Shown piece after piece: positions 14,284-22,725 of a DNA stretch of 64,000 bases. The translations under genes and the position numbers were made by a program. The stretch spans positions 310,001 through 374,000 of the forward strand of contig NZ_FYAU01000029.1 in assembly GCF_900185725.1 (NCBI RefSeq), given 5' to 3'. The stretch's first letter is position 1. Each line of letters starts with the position of its first letter. The notes beneath the pieces are model-generated. The model was not told the DNA's origin. It ran no database searches and saw nothing but the letters and a program-made list of their open reading frames with translations. This stretch comes from Stappia sp. TSB10P1A (GTDB taxonomy: Bacteria; Pseudomonadota; Alphaproteobacteria; Rhizobiales; Stappiaceae).

Positions 14284-14366
14284 ATCGTACGCGATCTATT
14301 CGTGAGCGATTGACATCGGGTATGCGGTCGCCTATTTAGATCGTGCACGATACAATCGTGAGCGAT
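14284..14366 (+). promoter_or_regulatory. sigma70 promoter flanked by paired ATCGT(N)GAT operator repeats
   Basis: A strong promoter TTGACA (14310-14315), 17-bp spacer, TATTTA (14333-14338) drives the downstream hydrolase. Four related 12-mers flank it: ATCGTACGCGAT (14284), TTCGTGAGCGAT (14299), the perfect palindrome ATCGTGCACGAT (14340) and ATCGTGAGCGAT (14355). Within each pair the spacing is exactly 15 bp. One pair covers the -35 side and the other the start site, a typical repressor layout. The regulator gene is not adjacent. Confidence 0.7.
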
Positions 14367-14383
14367 AAAAACAGGAGACCGCA

Positions 14384-15205
14384 ATGGCCTATTTCACCAC
14401 CACCGACGGAACCCGCCTCTTCTACAAGGACTGGGGAACCGGCCAGCCCATTCTCTTCGCCCATGGCTGGCCGCTGTCGTCCGATGCCTGGGACCAGCAG
14501 ATGCTGTTCTTCGGCCACAACGGCTTCCGGGTCATCGCCCATGACCGGCGCAGCCATGGCCGCTCCGACCAGACCTTCGACGGCAACACCATGGACCAGT
14601 ACGCCGACGACCTGGCGGAGCTGATCGAGGCGCTGGATCTGCGGGATCTGATCCTGGTCGGCCATTCGACCGGCGGCGGCGAGGTCTCGCATTATATCGG
14701 CCGTCACGGCACGGCGCGGGTCGCCAAGGTCGTCCTGGTCGGCGCCGTCCCGCCGCTGATGCTGCAGACGCCGGCCAATCCCGAGGGCACGCCGCTGTCG
14801 GTCTTCGACGACATCCGCAACAACACCGCGACCAACCGCTCGCAGTTCTTCTTCGATCTCACCGTGCCGTTCTACGGCTTCAATCGCGAGGGCGTCGAAG
14901 GCAACGAGGGCCTGCGCGAGAACTTCCGCCGCATCGGCCTGCAGGGCGGCATCAAGGGGCAGTACGACTGCGTCCGCGAGTTCTCGGAAGTCGACTACAC
15001 CGAGGACCTGCGGCGGATCGACCGGCCGACGCTGATCATTCACGGCGACGACGACCAGATCGTGCCGATCCGGGCCTCCGCTCACCTGGCGGCGCAGATC
15101 GTCCCGGACGCCACCCTCAAGATCTACGAGGGCGGCTCGCACGGCCTCGCCGAAACCGAGGCCGGCCGCTTCAACGCCGATGTTCTCGCCTTCATCCGCG
15201 GCTGA
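14384..15205 (+). CDS. alpha/beta hydrolase, non-heme chloroperoxidase-like
   Basis: A 273-residue cytoplasmic enzyme of the cofactor-free haloperoxidase/arylesterase group. The oxyanion segment FAHGWPLSSDAWDQQM is at 25-40, the nucleophile Ser95 lies in LVGHSTGGGE, the acid is in HGDDDQIVP and the histidine in GGSHGLAE (about 252). Such enzymes are esterases/perhydrolases; the natural substrate is usually unknown. Sited behind a tightly controlled promoter with paired operators, so it is likely inducible, perhaps by oxidants or hypochlorite as for other family members. A secreted alpha/beta hydrolase follows 54 bp later. Confidence 0.85.
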   Translation: MAYFTTTDGTRLFYKDWGTGQPILFAHGWPLSSDAWDQQMLFFGHNGFRVIAHDRRSHGRSDQTFDGNTMDQYADDLAELIEALDLRDLILVGHSTGGGEVSHYIGRHGTARVAKVVLVGAVPPLMLQTPANPEGTPLSVFDDIRNNTATNRSQFFFDLTVPFYGFNREGVEGNEGLRENFRRIGLQGGIKGQYDCVREFSEVDYTEDLRRIDRPTLIIHGDDDQIVPIRASAHLAAQIVPDATLKIYEGGSHGLAETEAGRFNADVLAFIRG

Positions 15206-15259
15206 GCCCGTCCTCGGCCCGCACCTCAACACCGCATCAGATCTGAGAAGGATCCTGTC

Positions 15260-16027
15260 ATGTCCAAGTTTGCTGCAACCCTGGCGCTCGCCGCCGCGCT
15301 GCTGTCCGGCGCCGCTGTCGCCGAACCGGCGAAGCCCACCATCGTCTTCGTGCATGGCGCTTTCGCCGACTCCTCGAGCTGGAACGGCGTCGTCGCCCAG
15401 CTCCAGAAGGACGGGTACACCGCCGTCGCCGTCGCCAATCCGCTGCGCAGCGTGTCGGACGACGCGCGCCTCGTCTCGGACGTTCTGACCGGCATCGACG
15501 GTCCGGTGGTCCTTGTCGGCCACTCCTATGGCGGTCAGGTCATCTCGGCGGCGGCGAACGGCCACGCCAACGTCAAGTCGCTGGTCTATGTCGCGGCCTT
15601 CGCGCCGGAGGCCGGCGAGAGCGTGGCGGAGCTGAGCGGAAAGTTCCCGGGCGGGACCCTTGGCGAGGCGCTTGCGCCGCCGGTCCGGCTGGCGGATGGC
15701 GGCATCGACCTCTCCATCGACCAGGCGAAGTTCCACGCCCAGTTCGCGCACGACGTTCCGGCCGGGGAGGCGGCGCTGATGGCGGTCGCCCAGCGGCCGA
15801 TCACCGAAGCGGCGCTGACGGAAAAGGCCGGCGAACCGGCCTGGAAGGCGCTGCCGTCCTACTTCGTCTATGGCGACGGCGACCGGAACATCCCGGCGCA
15901 GGCGCTGGCCTTCATGGCCGAGCGCGCCGGGTCGAGGCGCACGGTCGTCGTCGAAGGCGCCTCGCATGTGGTGATGATCTCGCAGCCGCGGACCGTCGCG
16001 GAGCTGATCGTCGAAGCGGCCCGGTAA
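15260..16027 (+). CDS. secreted alpha/beta hydrolase
   Basis: A 255-residue protein with signal peptide (MSKFAATLALAAALLSGAAV, cleavage near VAEPA). The hydrolase core has FVHGAFADSSSWNGVV, nucleophile Ser89 in LVGHSYGGQV and the catalytic histidine in GASHVVMIS near the end. It is like the periplasmic alpha/beta hydrolases often found beside chloroperoxidase-like enzymes in proteobacteria. Same strand as the preceding gene with 54 bp between, so the pair probably forms one inducible operon. Confidence 0.82.
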   Translation: MSKFAATLALAAALLSGAAVAEPAKPTIVFVHGAFADSSSWNGVVAQLQKDGYTAVAVANPLRSVSDDARLVSDVLTGIDGPVVLVGHSYGGQVISAAANGHANVKSLVYVAAFAPEAGESVAELSGKFPGGTLGEALAPPVRLADGGIDLSIDQAKFHAQFAHDVPAGEAALMAVAQRPITEAALTEKAGEPAWKALPSYFVYGDGDRNIPAQALAFMAERAGSRRTVVVEGASHVVMISQPRTVAELIVEAAR

Positions 16028-16053
16028 GCGGTTCGGTAAGCGGTTCGGTAAGC
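16023..16053. repeat. 12-bp tandem repeat over the hydrolase stop codon
   Basis: The unit GGTAAGCGGTTC occurs twice in full and a third time in part. It begins at the stop codon of the preceding gene and repeats its last codons. Confidence 0.9.
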
Positions 16054-16076
16054 TCCGCGCCGGCCGGACAAGGCAA

Positions 16077-16102
16077 GGCCCCGACGCCGCAGCGTCGGAG
16101 CC
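16077..16102 (+). terminator. stem-loop after the hydrolase operon
   Basis: Core stem CCGACGC (16081-16087) and GCGTCGG (16092-16098) with loop CGCA, extended outward by GGC/GCC, followed by TGTCTGTTT. A plausible intrinsic terminator with a weak T tract. Confidence 0.55.
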
Positions 16103-16132
16103 TGTCTGTTTACCGGCACGCGCGGGGCCGCG

Positions 16133-17545
16133 TCACCGCAGCAGATAGGCGCGCGAGCCGCCCGACCCGGTTGTGGCTGCGCCGCGCGAGATCGCCACCG
16201 TACCGTCGAGGCTCAGCTTGTTGAGGACCAGCGTCATCCCGTCCGAGGCGATTCGGCCATTCCCGTTGAGATGCAGGTTGCGGCTCGGAAGATGCACGCC
16301 GCCCCGGATCGTCATCGCGCCGTCGAGAGTGTAGCGCCCCCAGGCATCGACCGGCAGATTCGGCGCTTCGTACAGCGCGAGGCCCTTGTAGGGGCCTGCG
16401 GTCGGCGCCGTGAGCTCGAGCTGGGAGTTGCCCTGGACCGTCAGGAAGGCCGAGTTGGCGTCGGCGAGATGAATGGTGACGCCGGCCCCCGAAACCTTCT
16501 GGTCGTTGAAGACCAGCCGGCTTCCCTCCGCCAGGACATAGAGCCCCGCGCCCATCTGCACGTCCCGAACCGCCCCGTTGAAGGTGAAGTTGGCGCCCTT
16601 GAACAGATAGGTGCCCGCGCCGAAGTCCACCCGCTGGGCGTTGAACGAGACCCCGCTCTTGAACACATAGTCGCCGGGCTCGAACCTGACGCTCTGCACA
16701 TGGCTATTGATGTTCGGCCAGCGGCAATAGGTTCCCGGCTTGAACACCATACGGCTCAGCTTTTCATCCGGCAGGGCCGCGTCCGGCATGCAGGCGGTTT
16801 CGCGCACGATGGTCGCGGAAATGACCGGCAGCTTACCCTTGTAGGGATCCTCGCTGGGACTGCAGTTCTCCTCGAAGCCCGGCGGCCAGGGGCGGGCATT
16901 GCCGCCGAACCGGCCGGCCAGGCACAGGCGCTGGACGTCGATGTTCTTCGAATCGATCCAGGTGGCGGGAAGCGCCTTCGAATGCACGTGCATCTCGCAG
17001 CCGGGCATGTCGATCCTGCCGCCGCCATTGGCCTTGAAGGCATCGCGGCCATGCCGGTCGACAAGGAAGATGCAGGCCTGCGCGGTCTTCACGGCCACGC
17101 CCGACTCCACCGACACCGGGATCATATCGATCCCCACCACCGTCATGAACTTCGAGGGAAGCAGCGCCCTGGCCACGCCGGAGAACTCTCCGGTCCCTTC
17201 CGAGAACTCGAAGGAGATCTCGACCGTGCGACCGCCGACGAGATTGGCGGAGAAGAACTCCGTCGCCGCTCTCGACCTGTCGCTTTCCTGGGTCGCCGCC
17301 GCCAGCACCGCGGCATCGAGCGCCTGCTGCATCTCCCGCCGAAGCCTGAGGGCGGAGGCATAGTCGATACCGACACCGGCACAGGTGATCAGGACAACGC
17401 TGCACAGGGCAAACAGGATCGCGACGCTGCCCTCGGTTGCCCTCCCGAAATTCGACAGGCGGGCAAGCACTGCCCCGGCCGCCGACCAGGCCACCGACCA
17501 GGCCGCCGACCGGACCCCTTCCTTTTTCTTTTCGTTGACAATCAC
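16133..17545 (-). CDS. TadG-like pilus assembly/surface protein
   Basis: About 470 residues from GTG 17545, chosen because AGGAG lies 7 bases upstream; a TTG at 17572 is also open. The N-terminal membrane segment (SVAILFALCSVVLITCAGVG) followed by DYASALRLRREMQQALDAAV is the Tad/TadG signature (putative Flp pilus-assembly). The rest, rich in glycine/asparagine repeats (for example FNAQRVDFGAGTYLFKGANF), looks like a right-handed beta-helix, exposed outside the membrane. No other tad genes are in the window, so it is an orphan. The segment before the membrane span is made by a 12-bp DNA repeat. Confidence 0.75.
   Translation of the reverse strand: MIVNEKKKEGVRSAAWSVAWSAAGAVLARLSNFGRATEGSVAILFALCSVVLITCAGVGIDYASALRLRREMQQALDAAVLAAATQESDRSRAATEFFSANLVGGRTVEISFEFSEGTGEFSGVARALLPSKFMTVVGIDMIPVSVESGVAVKTAQACIFLVDRHGRDAFKANGGGRIDMPGCEMHVHSKALPATWIDSKNIDVQRLCLAGRFGGNARPWPPGFEENCSPSEDPYKGKLPVISATIVRETACMPDAALPDEKLSRMVFKPGTYCRWPNINSHVQSVRFEPGDYVFKSGVSFNAQRVDFGAGTYLFKGANFTFNGAVRDVQMGAGLYVLAEGSRLVFNDQKVSGAGVTIHLADANSAFLTVQGNSQLELTAPTAGPYKGLALYEAPNLPVDAWGRYTLDGAMTIRGGVHLPSRNLHLNGNGRIASDGMTLVLNKLSLDGTVAISRGAATTGSGGSRAYLLR
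17478..17513. repeat. 12-bp tandem repeat inside the TadG-like gene
   Basis: Three copies of a GCCGCCGACCAG-like unit (17478, 17490, 17502), in frame, encode SVAWSVAWSAAG ahead of the membrane span. Confidence 0.85.
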
Positions 17546-17804
17546 TCGCGATCTCCTGCGAAATAAACGCAAGATCGAGGGAGAGCTACAGAAAATAATG
17601 AAATCTTAAGCGCCTGGATGACCCTGGGGGATCTTGCGCCAATCGGATAGAGGAGGCGTCAAACGGACAGTCTTTGCGACTTTGGCGCGAAGCATGTGCA
17701 AGGTTCAACGCGAGTCCCTCCTCGGTCATGAGGACGGATCATATGCGTAAGGCCGGCGAATTGTCGGGGGCGACGGGAGGTGCGGCGCATGCCGGGGCGC
17801 GGGT

Positions 17805-18803
17805 TTACAGGCCCTGGGCTTTTTTCACCGTGACCGATGGGTGCACGCCATAGGTCTCCCGGTATTGCTGCGCGAAGCGCCCGAGGTGCGAAAAGCCCCA
17901 TTTGAGGGCCACCTCCTTGATGGGCAGCACGTTCTGGGGAAGCGACAGCTCGACGTGAACGGCCTCCAGGCGGAGGCGGCGCAGATGCAGGATGGGCGTC
18001 GTTCCGCAATACTGCTGGAAGCCCGCCTGCAGGGAACGGGCGCTGACGCCCGCGGCTTCGGCGATGTCGCTGACCGTCAGCGGAAGATGCATGTTCGCAT
18101 GCATGAAATCGACGGCAAGCTTGATGTGCCGCGGCAGCACATCGAGCCGGCTGCCGCGCGCCCGGTGGCTGAACCGGTGGGGAAGGGTTTCGAAGACGAG
18201 ACGCAGCAGGGCCTCGATCAGCAGGACCAGCGACTTCGGCGACCTTTCCAGCACCCTGTCGCCATGCATTCCCGAGACGATGGTCTGGACGAGCAGCTTG
18301 AAGGTCGCGCCGGCGCTGGTTGCAAGATCGAAAAGCGGGGGAAGGGCGAGCCGGCTGAGCACCGCGCCTTCATACAGGGAGGACAGGGTCCGGCTGACCA
18401 CCCCTTCCTGGACGATGAGCGATGTGGTGACGAGCTGGGGATAGGCCCTGGCCGTCAGGCCCTGCAGCCGCGAGTTGGCGACCAGGATGGCCTGATCCGG
18501 GACCGCCGTGATCTTCTCGCCCTCGATAAACGCGTTGGACCGCCCCCCGGAAACCGGAAGGATGATGGTGAGGCCCCCGTCGTTCGCGTCGAGATCGGCG
18601 CGCCAGTCGCCGCTATAGGACTTGTTCAGCAGAACGAGGTCCGGGCTGGCGACCACGTTTGTCCACCACTGGAACTTGGTGTCTCGCCCGTATTCGGGCC
18701 GCGCCTTGAAGGGAGAGACTTTTCCCCGGAACGAGTCCAGCATGGTTTCGAAGCCGATGCCCGACAGCGGGGGCGCAGCGAAAAAGGGCAGAGTATTCGG
18801 CAT
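17805..18803 (-). CDS. AraC-family transcriptional regulator
   Basis: A 332-residue regulator: an N-terminal AraC-binding-like domain (about 30-200; the SNAFIEGEKITAVPDQAILV stretch is cupin-like) and a C-terminal double-HTH (about 225-325; PLTVSDIAEAAGVSARSLQA and KEVALKWGFSHLGRFAQQYR). Effector and target are unknown. It stands alone, facing away from the chemoreceptor operon; the 5' flank (18804-19080) has no gene and no obvious operator. Confidence 0.9.
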   Translation of the reverse strand: MPNTLPFFAAPPLSGIGFETMLDSFRGKVSPFKARPEYGRDTKFQWWTNVVASPDLVLLNKSYSGDWRADLDANDGGLTIILPVSGGRSNAFIEGEKITAVPDQAILVANSRLQGLTARAYPQLVTTSLIVQEGVVSRTLSSLYEGAVLSRLALPPLFDLATSAGATFKLLVQTIVSGMHGDRVLERSPKSLVLLIEALLRLVFETLPHRFSHRARGSRLDVLPRHIKLAVDFMHANMHLPLTVSDIAEAAGVSARSLQAGFQQYCGTTPILHLRRLRLEAVHVELSLPQNVLPIKEVALKWGFSHLGRFAQQYRETYGVHPSVTVKKAQGL

Positions 18804-19080
18804 GTCGCTCCTGGAACATCGATGCGGCCCAAAGCCTGACCGGCGCTGGCCGGCGGCGCGCTCCGCAGGGTCAGCCGATCGGTCAGGAAGTCATGACGGG
18901 CCGATTGCCGGCGGGATCGTCACCGATTTGGCCCCCGGGCACCAGCACCATCTACGGAACAATGGGCGGTATCCTCATCAGTCTGCAACTAGCCGAAAGG
19001 TTTAGGCCATGGACTCATCTTTGTGCCGGAGCCGGCATCCGGCGGCCCGCCGAAGCGGGCCGCCGGTTGTTGAGGGGCCG
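18804..19080. other. intergenic, upstream of the AraC regulator
   Basis: No gene supported. It holds the upstream region of the AraC gene and the 3' flank of the chemoreceptor gene; no clear terminator. The inverted GC segment CCGGCGGCCCGCCGAAGCGG near 19035 may form a hairpin after the chemoreceptor gene. Confidence 0.4.
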
Positions 19081-20766
19081 TCAGGCGGCGCGGATGGTGC
19101 CGAGGAACTCCGTCATCGCGGCCTGCACCCGGTTGGAGCGCGCATGCAGGTCGCGGATGGATTCCCGCATCTCGTTGCTGAGCGTGCCGGTATGGGTGGC
19201 CTGGTCGGTGACGTCGACGATCGAACTGCTGACGCTGCGCGTGCCGCTGGCCGCCTCGGCGACGTTGCGGGCGATCTCGTTGGTCGCCGCGTTCTGCTCT
19301 TCCGTCGCCGCCGCCATCGCCGAGGTGCGCTGGTGGATGGCGCGCACCATCTCGGCGACCGAATTGGTCGCGACGATGGAATCGTCGGCCGCCAAGCGCA
19401 TCTCGGAGATCTGGGTGTCGATCTCCTCCGTCGCCCGGGCCGTCTGCTCGGCCAGCGCCTTCACCTCGGAGGCGACGACGGCAAAGCCCCGTCCCGCTTC
19501 GCCGGCCCGCGCTGCCTCGATGGTGGCGTTGAGCGCCAGCAGGTTGGTCTGCTCGGCAATGTCGGTGATCAGCTTGGTGACGTCGCCGATCCGGGCCACC
19601 ACCTGCTGCAGCTTGCCGACCGCCTGGTTCGAGCGCTCGACCTCGCTGGAGGCTTCCGTCACCACCTTCGAGGAGGCATGCACCTGCTCGTTGATCTCGG
19701 CGATCGACGCGGACAGCTCCTCGGTGGCGCTGGCGACCGTGTTGACGTTCTCCGTCGCCTGGTGCGAGGCGGAGGCGACCGACAGCGCCTGGCGGGTGGT
19801 GCCTTCGGCGATCTCGGCCAGCGCGCCGGCGGTGCCGTTCAGCGTCTCCAGCCCGCTGGTCATCTCGCGGGTGATGGTCATCACCGTTTCCTCGAAGCTG
19901 GCCGCCACGCGCTCCATCTCGATGCGCCGCCGCTCGGCCGCATCGAGCCGGGCGTGCTCGGTCTCCGCCTCCAGCTCCCGGGTGCGGATCAGGTTGGCGC
20001 GGAAGACGCCGAGCGCCTGGCCCATGCGGCCGATCTCGTCGGACCGGTTGCCGAGATCGATCTCCTCCTCCGTGTTGCCGTCGGCGAGCTTGCGCACCAC
20101 GTCGGAGAGACGGGCAAGCGGCCGCGAGACCATGGCGAAGTTGAGATAGCCGAGGATGGCGGCGAAGAGGGTGATCAGCAGCCCGCTGCCGAGCGCCACC
20201 ATCTGCGCCGAGGCAAGCTGCGACCGCTGCTCGGCGAGGAGGGCGGTCTCGCGGCCCTGCAAGGTCGCCTGAAGCTGGCTGACCCCGTCGAACGTGGCGG
20301 CGAGCAGGCCGGCGCCGGTCGGCGTCAGCTCCATGGCGCGGGCGAGATCGACCGTCTCGGGCACGCGCATCAGGCGGATCTGCTCGCTGGCGAAGTCTGT
20401 GCGCCAACTGCTCCAGGCCGAACGGATCGTGTCGGCCTCGCCGGCAAGCGTGCCGTCGAACGAAGCAAGCTGCCGCTTCAGGTCGTCGAACTGGCCAGAA
20501 ATCCGGGCCGTCTGCTCCTCGACCTGGCCGACCCAGTCGCGGTTGCCGGTGAGCAGGAAATTCTTCACCCACAAGGCCTGTTCGAGAACGGCCTGCTTGA
20601 GGTCGTCGGCGTCGCGCGAGATCTCGGTGACGTGCTCGGCAAGCTCGACCGCATCGGAGGCGGCGATGGTCTTGGACCAGGTGATCGCGCCGCCCGTCGC
20701 GCCGATCAGCGCCAGGCAACCGAAGGCGATCGCGCCCTTGGTGGAAACGGAAAGTCTGGAAAACAT
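19081..20766 (-). CDS. methyl-accepting chemotaxis protein
   Basis: A 561-residue chemoreceptor; ATG 20766 is chosen over an open upstream extension because it starts the first membrane helix ([20 protein letters not shown], about 9-28). A helical periplasmic domain (about 30-185) is followed by the second membrane helix ([20 protein letters not shown]), a HAMP domain ([17 protein letters not shown]) and the signalling domain with hairpin tip [20 protein letters not shown]. It relays to CheA/CheW. It lies 16 bp after a gene for a separate periplasmic protein, suggesting a two-part sensor. Confidence 0.92.
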   Translation of the reverse strand: MFSRLSVSTKGAIAFGCLALIGATGGAITWSKTIAASDAVELAEHVTEISRDADDLKQAVLEQALWVKNFLLTGNRDWVGQVEEQTARISGQFDDLKRQLASFDGTLAGEADTIRSAWSSWRTDFASEQIRLMRVPETVDLARAMELTPTGAGLLAATFDGVSQLQATLQGRETALLAEQRSQLASAQMVALGSGLLITLFAAILGYLNFAMVSRPLARLSDVVRKLADGNTEEEIDLGNRSDEIGRMGQALGVFRANLIRTRELEAETEHARLDAAERRRIEMERVAASFEETVMTITREMTSGLETLNGTAGALAEIAEGTTRQALSVASASHQATENVNTVASATEELSASIAEINEQVHASSKVVTEASSEVERSNQAVGKLQQVVARIGDVTKLITDIAEQTNLLALNATIEAARAGEAGRGFAVVASEVKALAEQTARATEEIDTQISEMRLAADDSIVATNSVAEMVRAIHQRTSAMAAATEEQNAATNEIARNVAEAASGTRSVSSSIVDVTDQATHTGTLSNEMRESIRDLHARSNRVQAAMTEFLGTIRAA

Positions 20767-20782
20767 GGTATCCACCCTCGAA

Positions 20783-21391
20783 TTAGCTGGCCGGAGCCGC
20801 GCGGCGCGCGAGCTCGGTAAGGTTGACCTCGACGGTGGCCGCGCCGATCGGCGTGGCATTGGTCTCGTCGGAAAGTGTCAGGTTGAGCTGGACGTGCCAG
20901 ATCCGCAGGTCCTCGTCCCATTCCGGCTCGTCGATGAAGACAGCGCCGACGCCGAAGGGGAAGGTCTTCTGGAACTTGGCCTCGTCACCCTGCCAGTAGT
21001 CGCTGGTGATCGAGCTCTGGCCGACATTCAGGCCGTTGGCGTCCATCACGAAGATCTCGGTGTAGAGCCCCAGCGTCTGCGCCTGGATGCGCAGCAGGTA
21101 GTTGGACAGCGGCGCCGACAGGGTGGCGGAAATCAACGGCTTGTCGTCGCTCTTGCGCTCGGCAATCCATTGCGCGTCGAGCGCGTCGATCGTCGCCTGG
21201 TCGATATTGCCGCGCAGTTCGTTCTGCGCCTTGATCGACAGCGGCACGATCGGGTTGGCGAGCCATTCCCGGGTCTGGGCGATGAACGCATCGTCGATCA
21301 GCGCCTTGACGTCGGGCACCGGTGGCGCGGCGGCCGCCTGTCCGGCGAAGACAAGGGACGACAGCAAGAAAATACCGGCAAGGCGACGCAT
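20783..21391 (-). CDS. periplasmic PDC/Cache-like protein paired with the chemoreceptor
   Basis: A 202-residue protein with a signal peptide ([20 protein letters not shown]). The mature part has the PDC/Cache-sensor look: [30 protein letters not shown] and [20 protein letters not shown], ending in a short helix (NLTELARRA). It has no membrane anchor or output domain. The next gene, 16 bp on, is a chemoreceptor. I infer that it is a soluble ligand-binding subunit for that receptor; direct evidence is absent. A free-standing solute sensor is the alternative. Confidence 0.7.
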   Translation of the reverse strand: MRRLAGIFLLSSLVFAGQAAAAPPVPDVKALIDDAFIAQTREWLANPIVPLSIKAQNELRGNIDQATIDALDAQWIAERKSDDKPLISATLSAPLSNYLLRIQAQTLGLYTEIFVMDANGLNVGQSSITSDYWQGDEAKFQKTFPFGVGAVFIDEPEWDEDLRIWHVQLNLTLSDETNATPIGAATVEVNLTELARRAAPAS

Positions 21392-21651
21392 CTCAGGCTC
21401 CTCTCCAGAAATTGGATCGCGTAAGGGTTCCGCTGCGTCGGTTAATGAGGGATTTATGGCAGATTGCTTATTTTTTGTTCAGAAAGTTCAATGAGTTGGC
21501 AGGGGGCTGGCGAAGGGCTGCGCGCGTCCTGGCGTGGCCGATGCGATCAGATCTGACAAACCGGGAGGCCTCGGCATATTTTCCAAGGTGTTTCGACGCC
21601 TCCTCGCGGGTGGCTGCGGTCGGGCGCGGGAGGGCCCCGCGCGATGCCTTT
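21392..21651. other. intergenic between the sensor gene and hsp20
   Basis: No gene supported. The first 80 bp are AT-rich and probably carry the promoter of the minus-strand sensor/chemoreceptor operon; the rest leads into the hsp20 promoter. Confidence 0.45.
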
Positions 21652-21680
21652 CTTGAACTCCTCCATTGTCCTCGCCATAT
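21652..21680 (+). promoter_or_regulatory. RpoH (sigma32) promoter of hsp20
   Basis: CTTGAA (21652-21657) and CCATAT (21675-21680) are separated by exactly 17 bp, matching the CTTGAA-N17-CCANAT consensus known for RpoH promoters of Sinorhizobium. Transcription should start near 21688, giving a 5' leader of about 125 nt. Confidence 0.75.
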
Positions 21681-21790
21681 ATGACGAGAACGGAACCAGC
21701 GTGTTCCGGCCGGATGCCGTCAGGGTCCGGCAATTGGGACGCTTCGGTCGCGCCGGGTCCGCCGGCGGATCGGTCGTCTGGAAATGGGCC

Positions 21791-21804
21791 GCTTTGAAAA
21801 GGGC
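21791..21804 (+). promoter_or_regulatory. possible RNA thermometer hairpin over the hsp20 ribosome site
   Basis: GCUUU (21791-21795) pairs with AGGGC (21800-21804) across a GAAA tetraloop, closing off the AGGG ribosome site 10 bases before the ATG. Two of the five pairs are G-U, so it should open with modest heating. Many rhizobial small heat-shock genes have such thermometers; this one is inferred from pairing only. Confidence 0.45.
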
Positions 21805-21813
21805 TTGAAGCAC

Positions 21814-22242
21814 ATGACGCGCATGTCTGCGTTTTCCTCGCCATTGCTTCTGGGGTTCGAGGATCTGGAACGGATGCTCGACCGGGTCAGCAAGGGTTCG
21901 AACGACGGCTATCCGCCGTACAATATCGAGCGCCTGCCCAAGACCGAGACGCGCGGCGAAATCATCCGCATCACCCTGGCGGTCGCCGGCTTCACCCGCG
22001 ACCAGCTCGACGTCAGCGTCGAGGAGAGCCAGCTCGTGATCCGCGGACGCCAGGAAGACGACAAGACGCGTCAGTTCCTGCATCGCGGCATTGCCGCGCG
22101 GCAGTTTCAAAGAGCTTTCGTTCTGGCGGAGGGGATCGAGATCCTCGGCGCGGAACTGAAGGACGGCCTGCTTTCCATCGATCTGATCCGCCCCGAACCC
22201 GAGCGGATCGTGCGCCGTATCGAGATCGACGCGCGGGACTGA
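21814..22242 (+). CDS. small heat-shock protein Hsp20 family
   Basis: A 142-residue Hsp20 chaperone starting MTRMSAFSSPLLLGFEDLER, the IbpA-type N-terminus; an ATG at 21784 is in frame but lies before the ribosome site. The alpha-crystallin domain is at about 37-125 (IIRITLAVAGFTRDQLDVSV, QFQRAFVLAEGIEILGAELK, and DGLLSIDLIRP in place of the common GVL motif). It holds unfolding proteins for refolding. A heat-shock promoter and leader lie upstream, and a DUF1150 gene follows, the usual alphaproteobacterial pairing. Confidence 0.92.
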   Translation: MTRMSAFSSPLLLGFEDLERMLDRVSKGSNDGYPPYNIERLPKTETRGEIIRITLAVAGFTRDQLDVSVEESQLVIRGRQEDDKTRQFLHRGIAARQFQRAFVLAEGIEILGAELKDGLLSIDLIRPEPERIVRRIEIDARD

Positions 22243-22319
22243 CCCCGGCCTCGGACCCGGCGGCACACGGACCGAAGCGGCGGCGCGGCGCAGGCCGGCC
22301 GCCGAGAAGGAGCGATGCC

Positions 22320-22577
22320 ATGACACATGACCACCAGACGTTCACCATGAAGCCCGGAGAATTCCAGGCGCTCGGCACCGGGCAGATCGCCTATGTCAAG
22401 CCCATGACCTCGGACGACCTCAGCACCCTGTTTCCGCAGGCCCCGCGCATGCGTCCCGGCCTGAACCTGTGGGTGCTGCTCAACGCCGACGGCACGCCGA
22501 TCATGCTGTCGGACAGCCGCGAGATGGCGCTGGCCAATGCGGCCGAACATCAGCTCCACACGGTGGCGCTGCACTGA
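22320..22577 (+). CDS. DUF1150 family protein
   Basis: An 85-residue cytoplasmic protein of the DUF1150 family, recognised by GTGQIAYVKPMTSDDL and the end LNADGTPIMLSDSREMALAN. It follows hsp20 by 77 bp with a GAAGGAG ribosome site. The family is found beside hsp20 across Rhizobiales; the function is not known, but shared heat-shock control is likely. It ends just before a strong terminator. Confidence 0.88.
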   Translation: MTHDHQTFTMKPGEFQALGTGQIAYVKPMTSDDLSTLFPQAPRMRPGLNLWVLLNADGTPIMLSDSREMALANAAEHQLHTVALH

Positions 22578-22641
22578 GCCTGCAAACGGCCCTCAGGTGA
22601 GAGACGGGACGGGCGCCTCGCGCCGGACAATCCCGACACGC

Positions 22642-22675
22642 AAAAGCCCCGGTTCTTTTCGGAACCGGGGCTTTT
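22642..22675. terminator. bidirectional intrinsic terminator
   Basis: A perfect 14-bp stem (AAAAGCCCCGGTTC / GAACCGGGGCTTTT) with a 6-base loop lies between the convergent DUF1150 and ptsN genes. A and T runs on the two sides let it stop transcription both ways. Confidence 0.93.
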
Positions 22676-22725
22676 GGTGTGAGGTCTTTGATGCTGGGGC
22701 AGGGCGCCTCGCCCGCTCCCGCCGG

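Noticed and set aside
14336-15967. Very long (543-codon) minus-strand frame antisense to two hydrolase genes
   Set aside because: Its codons mirror the forward genes, which have intact catalytic motifs; long antisense frames are expected in GC-rich DNA.
21688-21813. Classical ROSE element upstream of hsp20
   Set aside because: The leader length would fit, but the conserved ROSE core pairing with the ribosome site was not found; only a short GNRA hairpin is supported.
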